DNA of 64,000 bases from Neogale vison (GCF_020171115.1 NC_058099.1:100740001-100804000), one strand, 5' to 3'; positions 1-52,276 are shown, counted from the stretch's first letter. Numbers and translations are program-made. Notes: generated by a model from the sequence alone, not told the origin.

Positions 1-3000
1 GCGGTTCCTTTCACAGCAGTCCCACACGGACTTCTCTCAGCTCCGAGCTGCGGAGGGAATTCCCACGTGAATTTTTATTGGGGCTGCTTTGCATCGACGT
101 GGCTGTGTGGTGCCAAGGGTCCTACGCCAAGGTATCTTTAGTTCCCCTCGGTGGCAGGGCTCTGGCAGAAAGCGTCCCCAGATTTTGCCCAGAGTCCTGT
201 TCATTTCTGCCACTGTCACCTCAGTCCGTATTCTGTGGGGAGGCTCTGGGGCCCAGTGACACAGTGTCAGCCCCCTTAGCCTGCTGAGCGCGGACGGAGA
301 GGTCCTCTGCAGGAAGTGAAGGGGCCACACCTGCAGGAACCACGCTTCGCGGCTCGTAAGAAAAGCAGAAGTCTCCAAGCACCGGTCACGGCCTCTGACA
401 ACAGGGACAGACAGGGCTTAAGCAGAAACGGAAGTACAAAGACAGAGCCGGCCCCCTTCACGGCTGAGGTTAAAGCACGGAAACAGACAAGGATCTCGGG
501 AACGAGAATAACACTGTCGAGAACGTGTCTTACCCCAAGGCAGGGTCGTGCATCTCCAGCCACGAGGGAGGGTCTCTGCCTGGGACAGGGAGCCACGTCG
601 GGTGGTCCACCCCCCTTATCCACAGATGTCACGATTATGAAGTCACCTTCTCGCCAAAATGTTTCCGCAGCCCACAGCCAGCGCTCACCTGGTCCGTGTG
701 GTCAGCTGTGGACGTGCGCAGAGCAGCGAAGCAGTCGTCTGCTCCCACGCCCGTTCCTGGCCAGCCGGGGCCCCGGGGGCTGCATTCGGCCTCCTTGTCC
801 CGTCCGGGCTCACACTGCAAACAGGTGTCCTCTCCGGGGCCTACTTACTGCCGGGTTTTTTATGCTTCTTTGTGCTTTTGGCTGGTGGCAGTGTTGAGAA
901 TGTGCCCAGGCTTAGTGCCAGCCAGCTGCGGTGACGTGGTGGCGGGGTCCGGTTCCCTCCACGGGACTCTGCTCACTTCCGACCCTCCCCACCCTTTGCT
1001 CACCATGACGGCGATACTGAATTTCCTCAGGGGATATTTGAGCGTCTGATCTAGTGGTGACATTGTCCTTCCACTTGAATGCAGTGGAAGGAACATGTCA
1101 GATTTGCGGGCAGCTGGACCGTGAGCACGGTGGTTTCCGATCAGGCAGCCTGGGGGTTGTTGCCTCCGGGGGGATGTGAAAACATCTGGAGATGGTTCGT
1201 GTTGTCCCCGTGGGGATTTTGGGGGTGGTCAGTGGAGGCCGACTGGTCATGGACAAGACAGCCCTTGTGACAGAAAGGTGCAGCCCAGACGTTGGGAAAC
1301 CCTGAGCTAGGGTAATGTCGGGTGATGACGGGGGTGGGGGGACAGAAGGAGGGTGAGCCGCAGTGTTTCCATGCACAGCGAGGGCAGGGACATGCGTTGG
1401 CCACTGTGGAAATGGCAGCATTCATTAGCTAGAAGCCCAACGTGAATACCGGGGTGCTGAGACCACTCACGGTCGCGACTGGGGGACACCAATTGCAGAC
1501 CCAGGAGTGGCCTGTGCCCCTGCTTGTTTAGGTCCCCACTGTGGTGGCACTGAAGCTGACCACACTTTGGAGAGGGTCTTGGGTGAAATGGAACAGTGTG
1601 GGCAAAGTGCCCAGGATGGGGAATGCTCTAGAAATAGTGTGACGGGGACAAGGAGGGGGCTCGCTGACATCGCCTGCCTGCTGAGTAGGGAGGGGGCCGT
1701 GAGGGGGGTGGGAGGCAGGGAGAACTGGGTAAGACGCATCGACGTGCGAGAGGCGGTGGTTTCCTCCGGGGTGACATCGGGGCAGATGGCGAGACGCCAC
1801 GGCTTTGGGACGTACTTGGATGAAACTCATGAGAGATCCCGGGAGAAATCCTGGTTCCATCTCCCGCACGGAGCTCAGATGCCCCCAGGAGCGGGCGTGC
1901 GGTCTGCTGACTCCGGAGGTTAGTGACCTGTGACAGGGAGGGGTCTGCCAACCCTGGGGTCTCATCCTTCCCGAGTTAGGACAGAGGGAGGCACCTGCGG
2001 GCACGTGACATGGATGTGCCTGTTGGACAGCCAGGTGGGAACCTCAGGTGAGCAGCGTTTCGTCAGGAGCTCGGTGGGCACGGCAGGGGGTGGGGTCGGC
2101 GAGCATTGCCCGTGGCGGGGAGGGGCGTGTGCAGGGGCAGGATGAGGCTGGAGCCCCAGGCCCAGCCCCGGCTTGCAGAGTAAGTGAAGGAAGGAGCCAC
2201 GGCAGAAGAGAGACTGACCCACCGAGGCAGGGCCACTGGGATCGGTCCAGCACTCCCAAAGGTCAAGCCCGATAAGGTGGGTAGGGGCTGACCTTGGTTT
2301 TGGCCACTGGTGACGGGCAAGAGCGTACAGAGATCGCCGGTGGCAGAGCCGAGCCACGGAGCGGGGTTTCGGCAGCTACGGAGCCCAGGGGGGTAAGGTG
2401 CCCGCGGCCGCAGCCCGTCTCTCTGCACCAACCTGACGAGGGCACATTGACCCATGCGCGCGGCATCAGCTTCTGAGAACAGAACCTTCCTCTGGATGCG
2501 CTATTTTGAAATACGCTGTTATTCATCAGCCGGTGTCTGTGGCCGCCTGCCGCGTGCCAGGAACCGTTCCGGGCACCCACATGGGGCCGTGGGTGCCGGC
2601 ATCTCCGTGTTGGTCCCGAAGGCGGCCCACGGGTGGGGGTCGAGGCGGGCATCGCGCTCTTGGGAGGTCCCCGCGTGGGAAGGGCCTGTGGTCTCTGGCC
2701 ATGAGCTTGGTGGGGTGTGCGGGGGCGTGAGACAGCGAGCGAGAGACGGTGCCCCAGGTGTCACAAAACACGATTCCGTGTCCTAAAACGTGTTCTGTTC
2801 TGAGCTGCCCATCGAACCTGGGTCGTAAGAAGGCCCCGGAGGAGGCAGGGAGGCTGCCTGCCTGGAGGAGCTCAGCCCGCACTGTCCCGCAGCCCCAGCT
2901 CCCTGGAAAGCAGGCTGCGCACGCGTGTGCCGGCCGAGGTACGGGGCGTGGGTCCGCTCTGTGGGATCCAGGGGACCCCTCTGTTTCTCAGTTTGGAGCT

Positions 3001-3583
3001 TTTGAATAAAGTGGTTTCCGGCGTGGAGAAAAATCACGGGGAATGTTCAAATAGGCCAAACTCAGGCAGCAAATTCTCCCCGTGGGTGTTGAGCCCAGTG
3101 CAAGCAACAGACTTCCCCGGGGTCGGAGGAGAAGGCAGGGCTGGCCTGAAGACAAGTCGCAGGTGGGGGCGGCGGTGGGCCTGTGTCCACGGGCAGGCGG
3201 ACGGAGGGGCACAGAGGGCACAGCACTGCCCTGGGTCCCTGGGTCCCTGGGTCAGGGCGGGAGCGGCCCAGACGGAGGCCCCACAGCCCGGGGCTCACCA
3301 TGGCGAGCCGGCTCTGGTGTCTGGAAGCCAGGGTAGGACGGCGTGTGGTGATGAGCCGGGGCCCCCGGCAGAAGCCCTGGCTGGGTGCTGGAGGGAGCAC
3401 GACCCGGGCTCACGGACGGTGTTCCCGCCCCAAACTAAACAGCCCACACTGAGCCCTCCCTGTCCTTGCCGGAGGCTTCCGGCCGGTCGGCGGACCTGGT
3501 CGGCGTTCCGAGGGTCAGCGGTTCAGCCCCTGCGCTCGCTGCCCGGGGCCTGACCGACGTCCCATCCTCTCTCCCCCTGCCAG
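1..3583 (+). other. 3' part of SYK intron 1
   Basis: Upstream of the first coding exon; the acceptor at 3569-3583 is a good pyrimidine tract followed by CAG. GC-rich with a single recognised repeat (1146-1308). I see no convincing non-coding first exon or CpG-island promoter, so the promoter is probably upstream of base 1; alternative leader exons cannot be excluded. Confidence 0.7.
1146..1308 (-). mobile_element. MER5-like non-autonomous hAT DNA transposon
   Basis: The + strand keeps the complement of the MER5A consensus in order: GTTGTTGCCTCCGGGGGGAT, AACATCTGGAGATGGTTCGT, a GGTCAGTGGAGGCCGACTG block, ACAAGACAGCCCTTGTGACA, and ACGTTGGGAAACCCTGA at the end. Length (about 160 bp) and order fit MER5; the match is from memory. 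Confidence 0.7.
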
Positions 3584-3643
3584 GAAGCCCCCCGCCGTGT
3601 GCCGTGTGCCGTGTGCCGTGGACGCTGACCGGGAGGCGCCGGC
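3584..3643 (+). other. SYK: SYK 5' UTR part of exon 2
   Basis: Exon 2 begins after a pyrimidine-rich acceptor ending in CAG at 3581-3583, leaving 60 nt of leader before the start codon. It contains no upstream ATG. It includes a short tandem run of the heptamer GCCGTGT (about 3594-3620) and is very GC-rich. The rest of the leader should come from a non-coding exon 1 outside this window. Confidence 0.8.
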
Positions 3644-42165
<38,522 letters not shown>

Positions 42166-44140
42166 GGCCCCGGGCCCTCCGCGGCCTCCGGGGGACCGGG
42201 GGGCCGGGCCGTGAAGCCCCCCAGCGCCTGGATCGGGACAGCGTCCGCCTCTCTCCGCCGTCGGGGAGCCAGCCTCGCACGGGCCGTGCTGCGACGGTCC
42301 CCCGCGCGGCTGTCCCCCGGAGCCCGCCTGAGAACGCGCCCTCCGCAGAGCCCGGGGGAAGGACCGCAGGCTCGGGGCCGTGGGTTCCTCCTGCTTCCCG
42401 TCTGCGCAGCGTGTGGGGCAGGTCCCGCCGGCACCCAGCTCGGCCTCTGACCGTCCAGCAGCCCGGAGGCGGCCCCGCACGGCCCGGGGCTCCGCTGCCT
42501 CCGGAACCTGGCTCCCACACGCCCCAAGACTGGGCCCTGCCCGGACAAACTTCCCCGGAGAAGAGTGTGCCTCGAGGCTTTACAAAACGAAGAAGAAAAA
42601 TCAAGCCAGACCAGTCCGGCTGCTAAGCTTGTACCAGTTAACGGGGAAAAAATGTCTGGATGTTGTATTTGCTCTGTGCGTTCGGAGACACGAGACCCAG
42701 ATCCTCAGGAAAGGCAGGGCTGCGGCTTGAGCTGACCCGGCTGTCCCTCGCCCCCCAGCGAGCCTCCGCCCTGCACACCCTCCCGAGAGGCTGCTTACAT
42801 GGAGATGGCGGGTGCCTGTCCCCTTGGGCCTGAGCGAGGACAGACGGCGGCGTGCAGGGGCTGTCCTCTCCGCACGGAGGTCCAAGCCCCCCTCCCCTAG
42901 AGAGATGGTGCCCCCAGAAACCCCGACATTCTCTGTGGGGGTGGGGTGGGGACAATGCCGGGGCCAAGGTCATGAGTTTCCTAAGATTGTATTAATTCAT
43001 AATACAGCCAGACCCTGAGCCTCGCCACAAGCACAGCTGAGTGTGACCTTGGCTTAGGACACGGCACCGGGAATTCTCGGCTAGCTCTAGTCGTCCTGGA
43101 GTCACGTGCGAGCTTACACAAATCATCAGCCCTTCTGTGCCGTTCGGAAGTCGGAGGGAATTAGCCGTCCTTCTTAGGTCAGCGGAGACCCAGAAGACAC
43201 AAGACCCCGAGACATGTTAGAGTGTCCGTCTGGCGTCTGGTCAGGAGGGTTGTCCCTTCCGGTAACCGGGGAGGAGGCCCCGGGGGGACACAGCCGTCGG
43301 CACGCTTGCTCAGCCCGAAGCAGACAGGAGTCCCTCATCGAACTGGTAGGGAGATGCGTTTAGAACCCACCTGTGCGGTGTGTTTGTTTTGTTTTTAAAA
43401 TTGTGCCGCTGGGGGATTAATCATTTTGGTTGAAGAGAAGGTCCTGGCGTGCTGAGCAGATACTCAGAACAGGGGCAACACGCATCGGAGCCCCCGACGT
43501 CAACACGCTGGGGGACACGGCCGTGCGGTGGGGCCCCCCGTGGATTTGGAGTCGCGCCGGGAAGGGCTGGACGGAGCGTGGGGCCCTCTGAGCAGGAGGC
43601 CACGTGGAAGGCTCCGTGAGGCGGACGCGTGCCGTCTGGGAGGGGAGGGTCCTCACCAGGCCCTGCCGGGGCTGGACCTCACGGGCGTGCCGCCCTCCGC
43701 CCGGTTCTCCCTCCCCAGGCCTGAGCCCCCTCCTCGTGCCTTCCCTTCTGCTCCTTGTTCAGCAGGAACAAGGCAGCTTCATGGACAGACACACGGCTCA
43801 GGGCAGAACCAGTCACGTCTGGTGCCACGTGCACACCCCTTGTCCCCACCACGGGACTGGAGGTTTCCGTAACACAACCATACCCCAGTCTGTGGTGACG
43901 GGACCGCTGTGGTTTTCATGTGAGTGTGTCCCCACGCGGGCCGTCGCGGCCTTGGTTTTCCTACTGGACGGCAGCGTCACGGTTGCCGCAGCCCCACGAC
44001 GGCCGCCCCGCCTGGATGTCCGCACGCACAGGGGACTGCTGGGTCCTCCTGCTGGGCACCCCCACCCCAGAGAGCACACGCCACCACTTCAGAAGAACGA
44101 CTTTTCACTGGACTTTTCTTTTTTCTTTAACTGACTTTTT

Positions 44141-44146
44141 AATAAA
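44141..44146 (+). terminator. SYK: Upstream poly(A) signal AATAAA
   Basis: AATAAA in an AT-rich context. Downstream sequence is less GT-rich than for the next signal, so this is the weaker of the two. Confidence 0.5.
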
Positions 44147-44201
44147 AACTTCAAACTAGCTTTGTGATGATTTTCACGGAATAATGTAGGTTGTAACGTC
44201 A

Positions 44202-44207
44202 AATAAA
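44202..44207 (+). terminator. SYK: Main SYK poly(A) signal AATAAA
   Basis: AATAAA followed at the right distance by a CA-containing candidate cleavage region and then a GT-rich downstream element at 44230-44247. Confidence 0.65.
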
Positions 44208-45520
44208 CAGTGTGAAGCAGCATCATGAAATGTGAAATGTGGTGTTTTAAAAAAAAAAAATGCTAAGTGCCCCGTTGAGTCCTAAGAACAGCTGCACAGA
44301 GGTACCTGGTAGGGGGTCTGGGGGCTTCTCCCGGGCAAAGGCCTGCTGAGGAATTCCGGGGGCAGGGGGTCTGCCCAGGGAGGGCCGATAGCCCACCTCA
44401 TACCCTCCGAAGGGGGTGATGATGCCGGGAACCCCCACAGCACGGAGTGCCAAGTGGCAACGGAACGCACCGGTCCACTGGTCCCCGGCACCAGCCGTGG
44501 TGCGTCCCCGCACCGGGGGAGGCTCGCCCACCAACTGGCACGGACGCCTGTGCGTGCGGACTCCCAGGCTGGGGGCCCGACTCTGAGCATGTCAGGGGAG
44601 CCTCACCTCGTGAAAGCTCGTCCCCGGAGCCGCCTCGTCCGCTGGTGACATCCGCCTGGTCGCCCGGCACGCCCTGAGCCCACGGCCCACGTCTGCTCGC
44701 CGGCCGGCCGTCTGTCTGGCTGGGGCCTGCGGGTCATGGCCGGTCACACCCCCTCGCAGGGCATCAGCGGACCGCAGGTCGCGCTTGGCGCACACACCGC
44801 TCGGCCGGGGACGGCTCCGGGAGCGACCTCGTTAGCGAGCTCTTAGTCGACCAAAGCCGTGAGTCACAGGGCAAGGCCTCGCCGTCCCTGAGGTCTCGGA
44901 ATGACTCAGGTTTCCATGCGCGTCACGACGCTGTGGAACGGGGGGAGCGAGCGCTGTTGCTCGTAAACAGCCCCTCCTCGGTTGTGGAAATGAAGCGCCA
45001 CGTCTGGGGCTGGGCATGGCCCGTGGCTGGCAGCAGGTGCTTCCCTGAGCCGCTGACGATGCCGGAGCGCGGGGGACATCGGGGCCAGGACCACGCCCCG
45101 CTCAGGCCCGGCTGCGGAAGCCTTCCCTCAGGACCGGGGGCACCGCAGAGGCCGTGGCCGCGCACACAGGGACGGGAGGGAAACTGTTGTGCTACGTGGG
45201 CCCTTGCCTCGTGTCTGTGCCAGTCAGAGAGTGGTCTTCACTGAGGAGGTGAGCTACCGGCCCCCAGGCCGTGAGTCTCCTGGCCTTCGTGCTCCCGGCT
45301 GCACAGACAGTGGCCCACACGCTCACCGCGCGTGTTGCCCGAGCTGCCGCGTGTGCAGGCTCGCACAGCCGCGCACTGTCCCCTGGCCACCGTCACAGCT
45401 GCGGGACGTGCACCACGACCACCCCCACCCCAAGGAGGAGGAAACAAGATGCTTGTAGCTCATCCCTGTGCGTGTGCAACAGTGCCCGTGGCGCGAGGGT
45501 GCAAACAGGAAGGACTGAGC

Positions 45521-45589
45521 CCACACACGTGCACACGCGTGCACACACACACGCATGGACACACACACACAGGTGGACACGCGCACATG
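45521..45589 (+). repeat. CA/CG alternating repeat
   Basis: CACACACGTGCACACGCGTG and further CACACA runs: alternating purine-pyrimidine sequence able in principle to adopt Z-DNA. Confidence 0.85.
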
Positions 45590-45911
45590 GGCTATCAGCC
45601 ATCCGGGATGACTCGGCTGCCAGGCCGGCCTCCGGGACAGGCAGGATTACGCCAGGGAGACTCCGGAGAGAAGCGCGGCCCAGCCCCAGGCTGGCAGGGA
45701 GCACGTACCGTTTTAGTCGACTTCTTCCTGCCCTCAAAGCGTGTCGTCATTTGTTCACTGCGGGACACTCTTCTGCCGAAAGTGAGTAGGATTCCCACCC
45801 ACGGCTCTCACCCGGGGGGCCTCTGAGCGCTGGCCAGTCCCTACAGCTGCACACCACTGTCAGCAAACCCGGGTCCCCAAGCTGGCCCGGGGGCCCCCTG
45901 TCCTGTAGACA

Positions 45912-45936
45912 GTGTGTGTGTGTGTGTGTGTGTGTG
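45912..45936 (+). repeat. (GT)n microsatellite
   Basis: Twelve uninterrupted GT units. Likely polymorphic. Confidence 0.95.
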
Positions 45937-48900
45937 ACCCTGTTAAAGAGTGTCTGTCTCTTTGTTCCTGAGCCTCCTGTCGTCCCAATCCTCCTTTCAA
46001 CATGAAAACCACATTCTGTCATTAACCTACTTGGTCACCATTTTCCCAGGTCGGCCCGCGGTGAGCACACGGGGCTCCCAACCCCGCCCTCCAGAGGTAG
46101 CCCTGCTCCCCCTGTCCTCCGCGCGGGGCTGGGCCTGGGGCACGCCTTCCGACTCCACTTCCCCATGAGGGGTTTGTCTCTCCTGGGCCCCTCGGGGACT
46201 GCCCACCCACTCTGGCTCCCAGGGAAGGTGCCGGAAGCAGAGGCCCAAGATCGGGGGCCGTTCTCTGCACACCTGTAGAGTGGAATTGTGGAATTGGATT
46301 TTTTGCTACCAAGACTAGTCCTCCTGCCCTTGAGAAACGAGCCTCACTGGCAGAGCAAGATTTACCAAGATCACTTCACCCAGAGGCGACTCCCCGCACT
46401 GCTGAGGGAGGCCTCCCCGGCCTGGGCCCCAGGACCCTAGGCCACGACGGTTCTTGGAGGCCTGCAGGACAGAACGTCCGCACCACGTGACTGTAGCGTG
46501 AGGCTCTGTGGGTGTCCTCCTCTTCCCTCCCTGCTCTCGGCTCTTGGGAAAGCTCCCAGCTGAGCCTCAGGGGCCGGAAATGCGGATGCCTACGTGGTAC
46601 CCTCCAGCAGCTTCGGCCCTGCCCTGACCGCGGCAGACGGGCGTGCAGAGGGCTGCATGCGGCCACCAGCAGACACGGTGGGACACCACGGCGCTGCCCA
46701 CACACGCAAACAGTGAGCCGGCCTTGCCGAGGGCTCTGCTGCTGATGGTTCATTTGCATGTTTCATGGCTGGCAACGTGTTTTCAGGGATAAAACGCTGT
46801 TTTAAGTCCATTTTAAGTCTAAAAATAAGCAACTTCTGAGACAGCTGTCATTATTAATGCCTCATTTTACAAACGAAAGGCCATGATTTGGAAGAGCAGC
46901 AGAAACGAGGCCCCCGTTTCTTCCCTCACGCCCTGGCTCTGGGCCTGACCGCCTAGAGAATCGTCAGCGGCGCTTTCCGAACGCAGGTGCCCAGGCTTGA
47001 TTCCCAGAGCGCGGCCTCCTGGCCTGGAGGGCCCCGGGCATCCACGTCTGTACAGGTGTGCCCGGAGGTAGGTTAGCGACTCTGCTCCTCAGGGCTCTGA
47101 CCCTGGGCACACGGAGCCGCTCGGAAGCTGGGACGAGAAGGCGAGGGTCGCGGCCAGACCTGGGTTCCGGCTTCTCTGTTGGAGGCCACGCGGCGTCAAC
47201 CCAGTATCTTCGTGATGGGTCACTGAGTGGGGGCCCTGCTGTCCCGCAGTGGCTCAGGGATGAGTTCGGGTCCTGAGTTCTCTCCCGTGATAGAAATCTG
47301 ACTCACTTGGTTTTGCTGCTAAACCTCATCGCTCCCTATGATTTAGTTTCCAGCATTTCATGAAGAACAAAGAAACCTGCAGCATGGAAAGCTCAGTGTC
47401 AGACCCGTCTGTTCGTGCTGCCTCGGCAGGTCAGGGAACAGACTAGAAACAGCTCGCGTCCTCCGATCCCATGTTGTCTGCGGCGTCTGACAAAGAGGGT
47501 CAGTTCTCGGAGGCGCTGAGGAGGCGTCGGGAGCCGTGCCCAGCCCAGGACGACAGAGAGGACCCAGGCCTTGCTCGGGAGAAGAATCTGGGAGAGCCCC
47601 GCCGACGGTCCCGAGCTGGGGAGGGCTCCAGGTTTGGCCCACGGGAAAGGGAATGCTGGTCGACTCCTCCCTAGGTGACGTCCACAGAAAAAGTAAAGAG
47701 GGCAGGTGCACCTACGATTGTGTAACTTTTGTCGGGCCAAGTGCAGGGGCAGGCGAGTCCCGCTTCCAGAGGACCGTCCCTGCTTCCACCAGGAGCCGGC
47801 TGTCCTAGTCACGCTTCCAGCTCCGGAACCGGGCAACTCTCTTCCTCCTGCCCACCTACAAGGGGACACGCCACCTTCTGTGTGTCTGTCTATCAACTCC
47901 CACCACCTTCCCCTCTCGAGCCAGGTGCTCAGGAAAGCAGGCAGCGGCCAAGCTTGGGAGACACAGGACCCAGGACCCGGGCGGTCTGCTTCCCCCGCAC
48001 GTCTTTCCTTTCCCGAATCATAGGAGGGCTGCAGCCCGGGGAACGCGGAGGGGGAGGAGGCAGCTGTCTTGAGACATCACAGATACAATTTCTTCCTCTG
48101 GGAAACTGTATGTAAACGGCGTGACTTACACTGTCAGGTTCTCTCCCAGGACCTGGACGGGCCCATCCGGTCCCTGGGCACTGAGGACGATCGTGTTAGC
48201 TTCGCGGTGAGTCGCTGCCAAAGGCCAGCAGGATAGCAAGACCCTGAGTATTAAGACGGAGACATGGACAGACAGACCAAGGAGCAGGAGGGGGGAAGAC
48301 AGGAGGAAGAGGGGACAGGGGAAGAGGGGACAGGGTGGAACTGGCTGGGTGGTGAGGGCCAGGCAGACGGCAGAGGACAGAAGTCACCTGCTAGGGCCCC
48401 CCTCTAGTGTGAGTTCTGCCTGTGCCCTGTCCACTCTGTCTGCTCGCCAGGGCTCAGCCCGTCATTGTCAGGGTCTGACAAGGCCCCTCCAGCCGCCGTC
48501 CCGCTCTCCTCCTGTCCAGGTCCCCCGCCTGTGCACGGCACCAAGGCTGGGTGCGCACGGAGGATGGAAACATCCCTGCTCCCCGTCATCTAGAGATGCC
48601 CCTGGCCCGCTGCTGAGTGTCCCCGAGTCCACACAGAGACCACAGCCAACGGTCATGACTCCCAGGCCTGCCCACACCATTCCTCAGTGTGTCTGCCGTC
48701 CAAGCCTTCGTCTAGTCTGGGGCCCCCTCTCAGACCAGACCCAGGCAGAGACTCTGGGAGGCCGCGGCGGAGACAGCGTGTGTCATCAGACTGGTCAAAT
48801 AGCTCACGTTCGCTGAAGCGCCCGGTCCCGTGAGCATGTCCCCGACATCTTTCCCGCATCCCGAGAAGCAGCAGACGAGGGTCTCAAAACCAAGCATCTT

Positions 48901-51900
48901 CTAGCTGTAGGACAACCTGCTGCTTGTCCTAAGTAGGGCCCTGGAAGGAGCTCTGGGGACTGAGCCCAAAGGCCTAAAGCCTGGGTCTCAGAGTCCCAGG
49001 GCCCCGGGTTCGTCCCGGGGCAGTTAGGTCAGCTCGGGGTAGCCCCTCCCAGGCTGTGCCCAGAAGCCAGAGTTCCCTGCGGTCATTACGGGCTCTGTGT
49101 GGCCGTGACCAGCCAGGTCTGTGGGGGAACCGTCCCGGTCCAGTCCGCACGCTCCGGCTTTGCCCTCTGACCCTGCAAGGGTTAGTCCTAATCCCGCCCG
49201 GCCGACCCGGGGTTGCATCCCTGCTGGCAGCCGGCCCACCCACGTGATAGGCTCAAGGACAGGGGAGGTCAAAGGCAGTGTCCCCCCACACGCCCACTGT
49301 CGTCCTTCGACAATAAGTGAATCAGGGATTTATGCTCAAAGTGAGCGGCCGGCAGCCGGCTACTCCGTTCAGGGTAGCAAGTGCTAGTCTTTCCACTAGG
49401 TCCTGGCCAGCAGAGGGGATCCGAGAGGTGTCTTTAAGTCCTCCTGCTGAAGGTCTGCCCGGCACGGTTCCTTCCTGCCAGCCTGACCGCGACACGTGCT
49501 CACTGTGAGCCGTGGGGGGGGGGCTGCGCGTTTGAGCGGAGCTGGGGCCCCTGCGACCCCCGGGAACAGGAGGACATGGGAGGCGTCCCTGGAGATGGCC
49601 ACCGGGACCACAGCAATCCTGGGGCCCCTAAATGGGGCTCAAAGAGTCCGGGCCTTTGAGGGAGGGATAGTCTGGAAGCAACGGCCGGACCACACAGTCT
49701 ACACCGTTGGTAGGATTCTACACACTCCCTGAAAGCGGTCCAAGCTGTCTCCCAGGTGGCAACTGAGTCCCCCAAACCCGCCGTGGCCTGGGACAGTGTG
49801 GACGTCCACGAGGATGGACACGGTGGGCCGCAGCTGCCGGACCCTCTGCCCCCGCCTGGGAGTCACAGGCCAAGGCCATGCCCCTCCTTCTCTGGGTTCC
49901 CAGACAGGAAGCAAAGCCAAGGCCAGGCCCCCCGCGACCGCCAGGAAAACACCTGAGAAAGGTCAGGACGAGCGGCCGCGGGAACACTACGGAATTCTGC
50001 AGGGTCGCTCGCCTCCTGGCAGCCCGGGGCTCCGCACTCAGGGGTCAGGGACGGAGACCCCAGACGTGTTTTTTCCCCAGCTCTTCCCACACTCGGGCAC
50101 GCCGCCACGGAGAGTTCCAGGGCACACGCCGGGGAGCTGAGTGCCTGCCGCGTCACTTCCCAGCCAAGTTCCTGGCCACGCGCAGGGGAGACCGGGCTCA
50201 GAGCCAAGCCCGTGTTCCCCGCAGCGAGGCCAGAGCTCCCGCACCGGAGAGAGGCACACGGTGGGCGGGGTGGGGGGCGGCGGACGTCCAGGCAGAGGCC
50301 GGACCTGCTCTACCAGCTCCCAGGAGAGCAAAGTGGGCCTCACGGAGGGGGCGTCAGTGCACACTGGTTTCTGTCTCTACGCGACTGGACCTGGAGAGTT
50401 CACGGCTGACTCTCTCCCACCACGCAGGGGACGTCCCCGCGCCGCCCACTCAGCCCTCACTCACCCTGCGGGCTCCGGCTCCGGCCTCTGGTTCACGACA
50501 CGACGCCGCCCGTGGCCACTAAAGCTTCACCAGGGCGAGTCGTGCTTTGCCACGATCTTCACCCCACGGTTGGCTCAAAGCGTTTTAAAAGTCGGTACCG
50601 AAGACCACCACGTGGCTTTCCACGTTGCATGCCGACACGGACACTTCAGCGGCCCGGCTGCGTTAGAGAAGCAGGATTTCCCGGTACTGGGGTCACTTTT
50701 CCTTTTCTCCCAGTGGACGCACCCCCCACTGTGAGTTGCTCCAAGAGACCGACCCAGAGCCGTGAGCAAGAGGGCGAGGGACCGGCCCTGCCCTGGGGTC
50801 CGGCCCTGTGTGCCAGCCACGGCTTTCTGGCCACCCCGCCCTCGGCCCCGCAGGGTGGGTCGGCCGTGTGTGCGGGAGCCGCAGGACGTCCCCCTTCCAG
50901 CCGTCCCCTGCCTCCTGACATCACAGCCTCTGCCACCTGCTCGCATCAGTGTTCCCAGTGGGCGCCGTGTTCCAACACATCCTCAGGCTGGGCCCCAGCA
51001 CCACAAGCCTGCAGACAGCCCAGCGGGGCTCCATCTCCGTCTCTGTGCCGGCCCCGCTCCGAGTCTGCCCTGCCGGAGGCCCCCAGTGCCCGCAGCCGCA
51101 GTGCTCAGGGCTGTCAGCGACCGGACACTTACCGGCTCGGCTGACACCTGCCGTGCTCACTCCCATTTCTTGAGAACGGACTCTTCTCTCTCTCTGGAAC
51201 CCTGAGAAATTCCTCTTTACCTTTCAAGTTCCAAACGAGTCTTTTCTGTTATGAATCTGCCTTTTTCAACAAAGCCACGCGTCTCCCTTGCAGGGCTCTG
51301 TCCCCGTGGGACCCCGGTTTGACCCAGGACAACCGTGAACTTGAAGTCGGAGATGTCCCTTTCCCTTACAGACCTCCGTGGCCGCTCGCCGGGTGTCAGC
51401 TGTGCGAAGCCACTCCGGGCAAAGACGGAAGTTCACCCTCCTCGTGCGCGCGGCCAGCTTCAGACGCAAAGACGAGAAGTCGTCCGAGTGCGGTTTGTGT
51501 TTCGGAGCCGGTTCACGCCCTCTACGACAGCCGGGATGTCGCGAGACGCTCCCCCGCTCACGTCCACCCCGCGTGGGCACGTTCTGCAGGCCCCGTGCCT
51601 TCCGCCCGGCGGGGGGAGGAGGACCCAAGGAGAAGGCACGGTGGGTCTCCCCGCCCTTCCCTCGCCTCCTGCGCCCTCGGTTTCGGAGGACGTGGCGGCT
51701 GATGCAGGGACATTCCGGGTGAGAAGGGGCAGGACGGGGTGTCTCCGAGAAGGCCACTGCCTTCTGTCTGCTTCCCAGAGCTGCCAGTGGCCCACCTGCT
51801 CAACCGTCCAGCCACACACTTTCCAGCCCCTGCCCTGAGTCTCTCGGAGGACCCCGCAGGCTGAGTCCCTGGGACGTTGCACTTGTGGGGGGTGTGACCC

Positions 51901-52276
51901 TGGGGGACACCAGTTGTGTGTGAGATCTCTGCTCACATGCACGCCCAGGTCCTGGGAACGTCACTTAGATCCAGTGACGAAGGAGTTCGAAATCCTCAGC
52001 GTGTTAAAGCCAGCGGGTCCCTTCTGGGTGTCGGACCATGTGACTGCAGCGCCACACAGCCGTGAGGCCAGCCCTGCCGAGAAGGCGACGTTCTCACAAG
52101 CGGTCCTGTCTTCCTGAATTGACTGCGTCCCCCCGGACTTCCTCTCCTCCTGGAATCCTGGCAAATGCACGAGGAGACGTGCGGGGCTTGCCGGGCAACA
52201 GCTCCTCTCTCTGACTCATTCCTCCGTCCTCGTGAGCAAGCGGCGGGGAGAGCTCGGCCGTTCCGGGAGGCCTGCT

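Larger units (their letters stand above)
42166..44222 (+). other. SYK: SYK 3' UTR (end inferred)
   Basis: Runs from the stop to the inferred cleavage site about 15-20 nt after AATAAA at 44202. The first 400 bp are extremely GC- and CpG-rich; the last 150 bp are AT-rich. Two poly(A) signals stand 61 bp apart, with a GT-rich element just downstream (TGTGAAATGTGGTGTTTT at 44230-44247). No intron is apparent. A long 357-codon antisense frame here is a GC-content artefact. Confidence 0.7.

Noticed and set aside
48990..49025. tRNA B-box-like GGTTCGTCCC
   Set aside because: No matching A box or acceptor-stem pairing at tRNA spacing.
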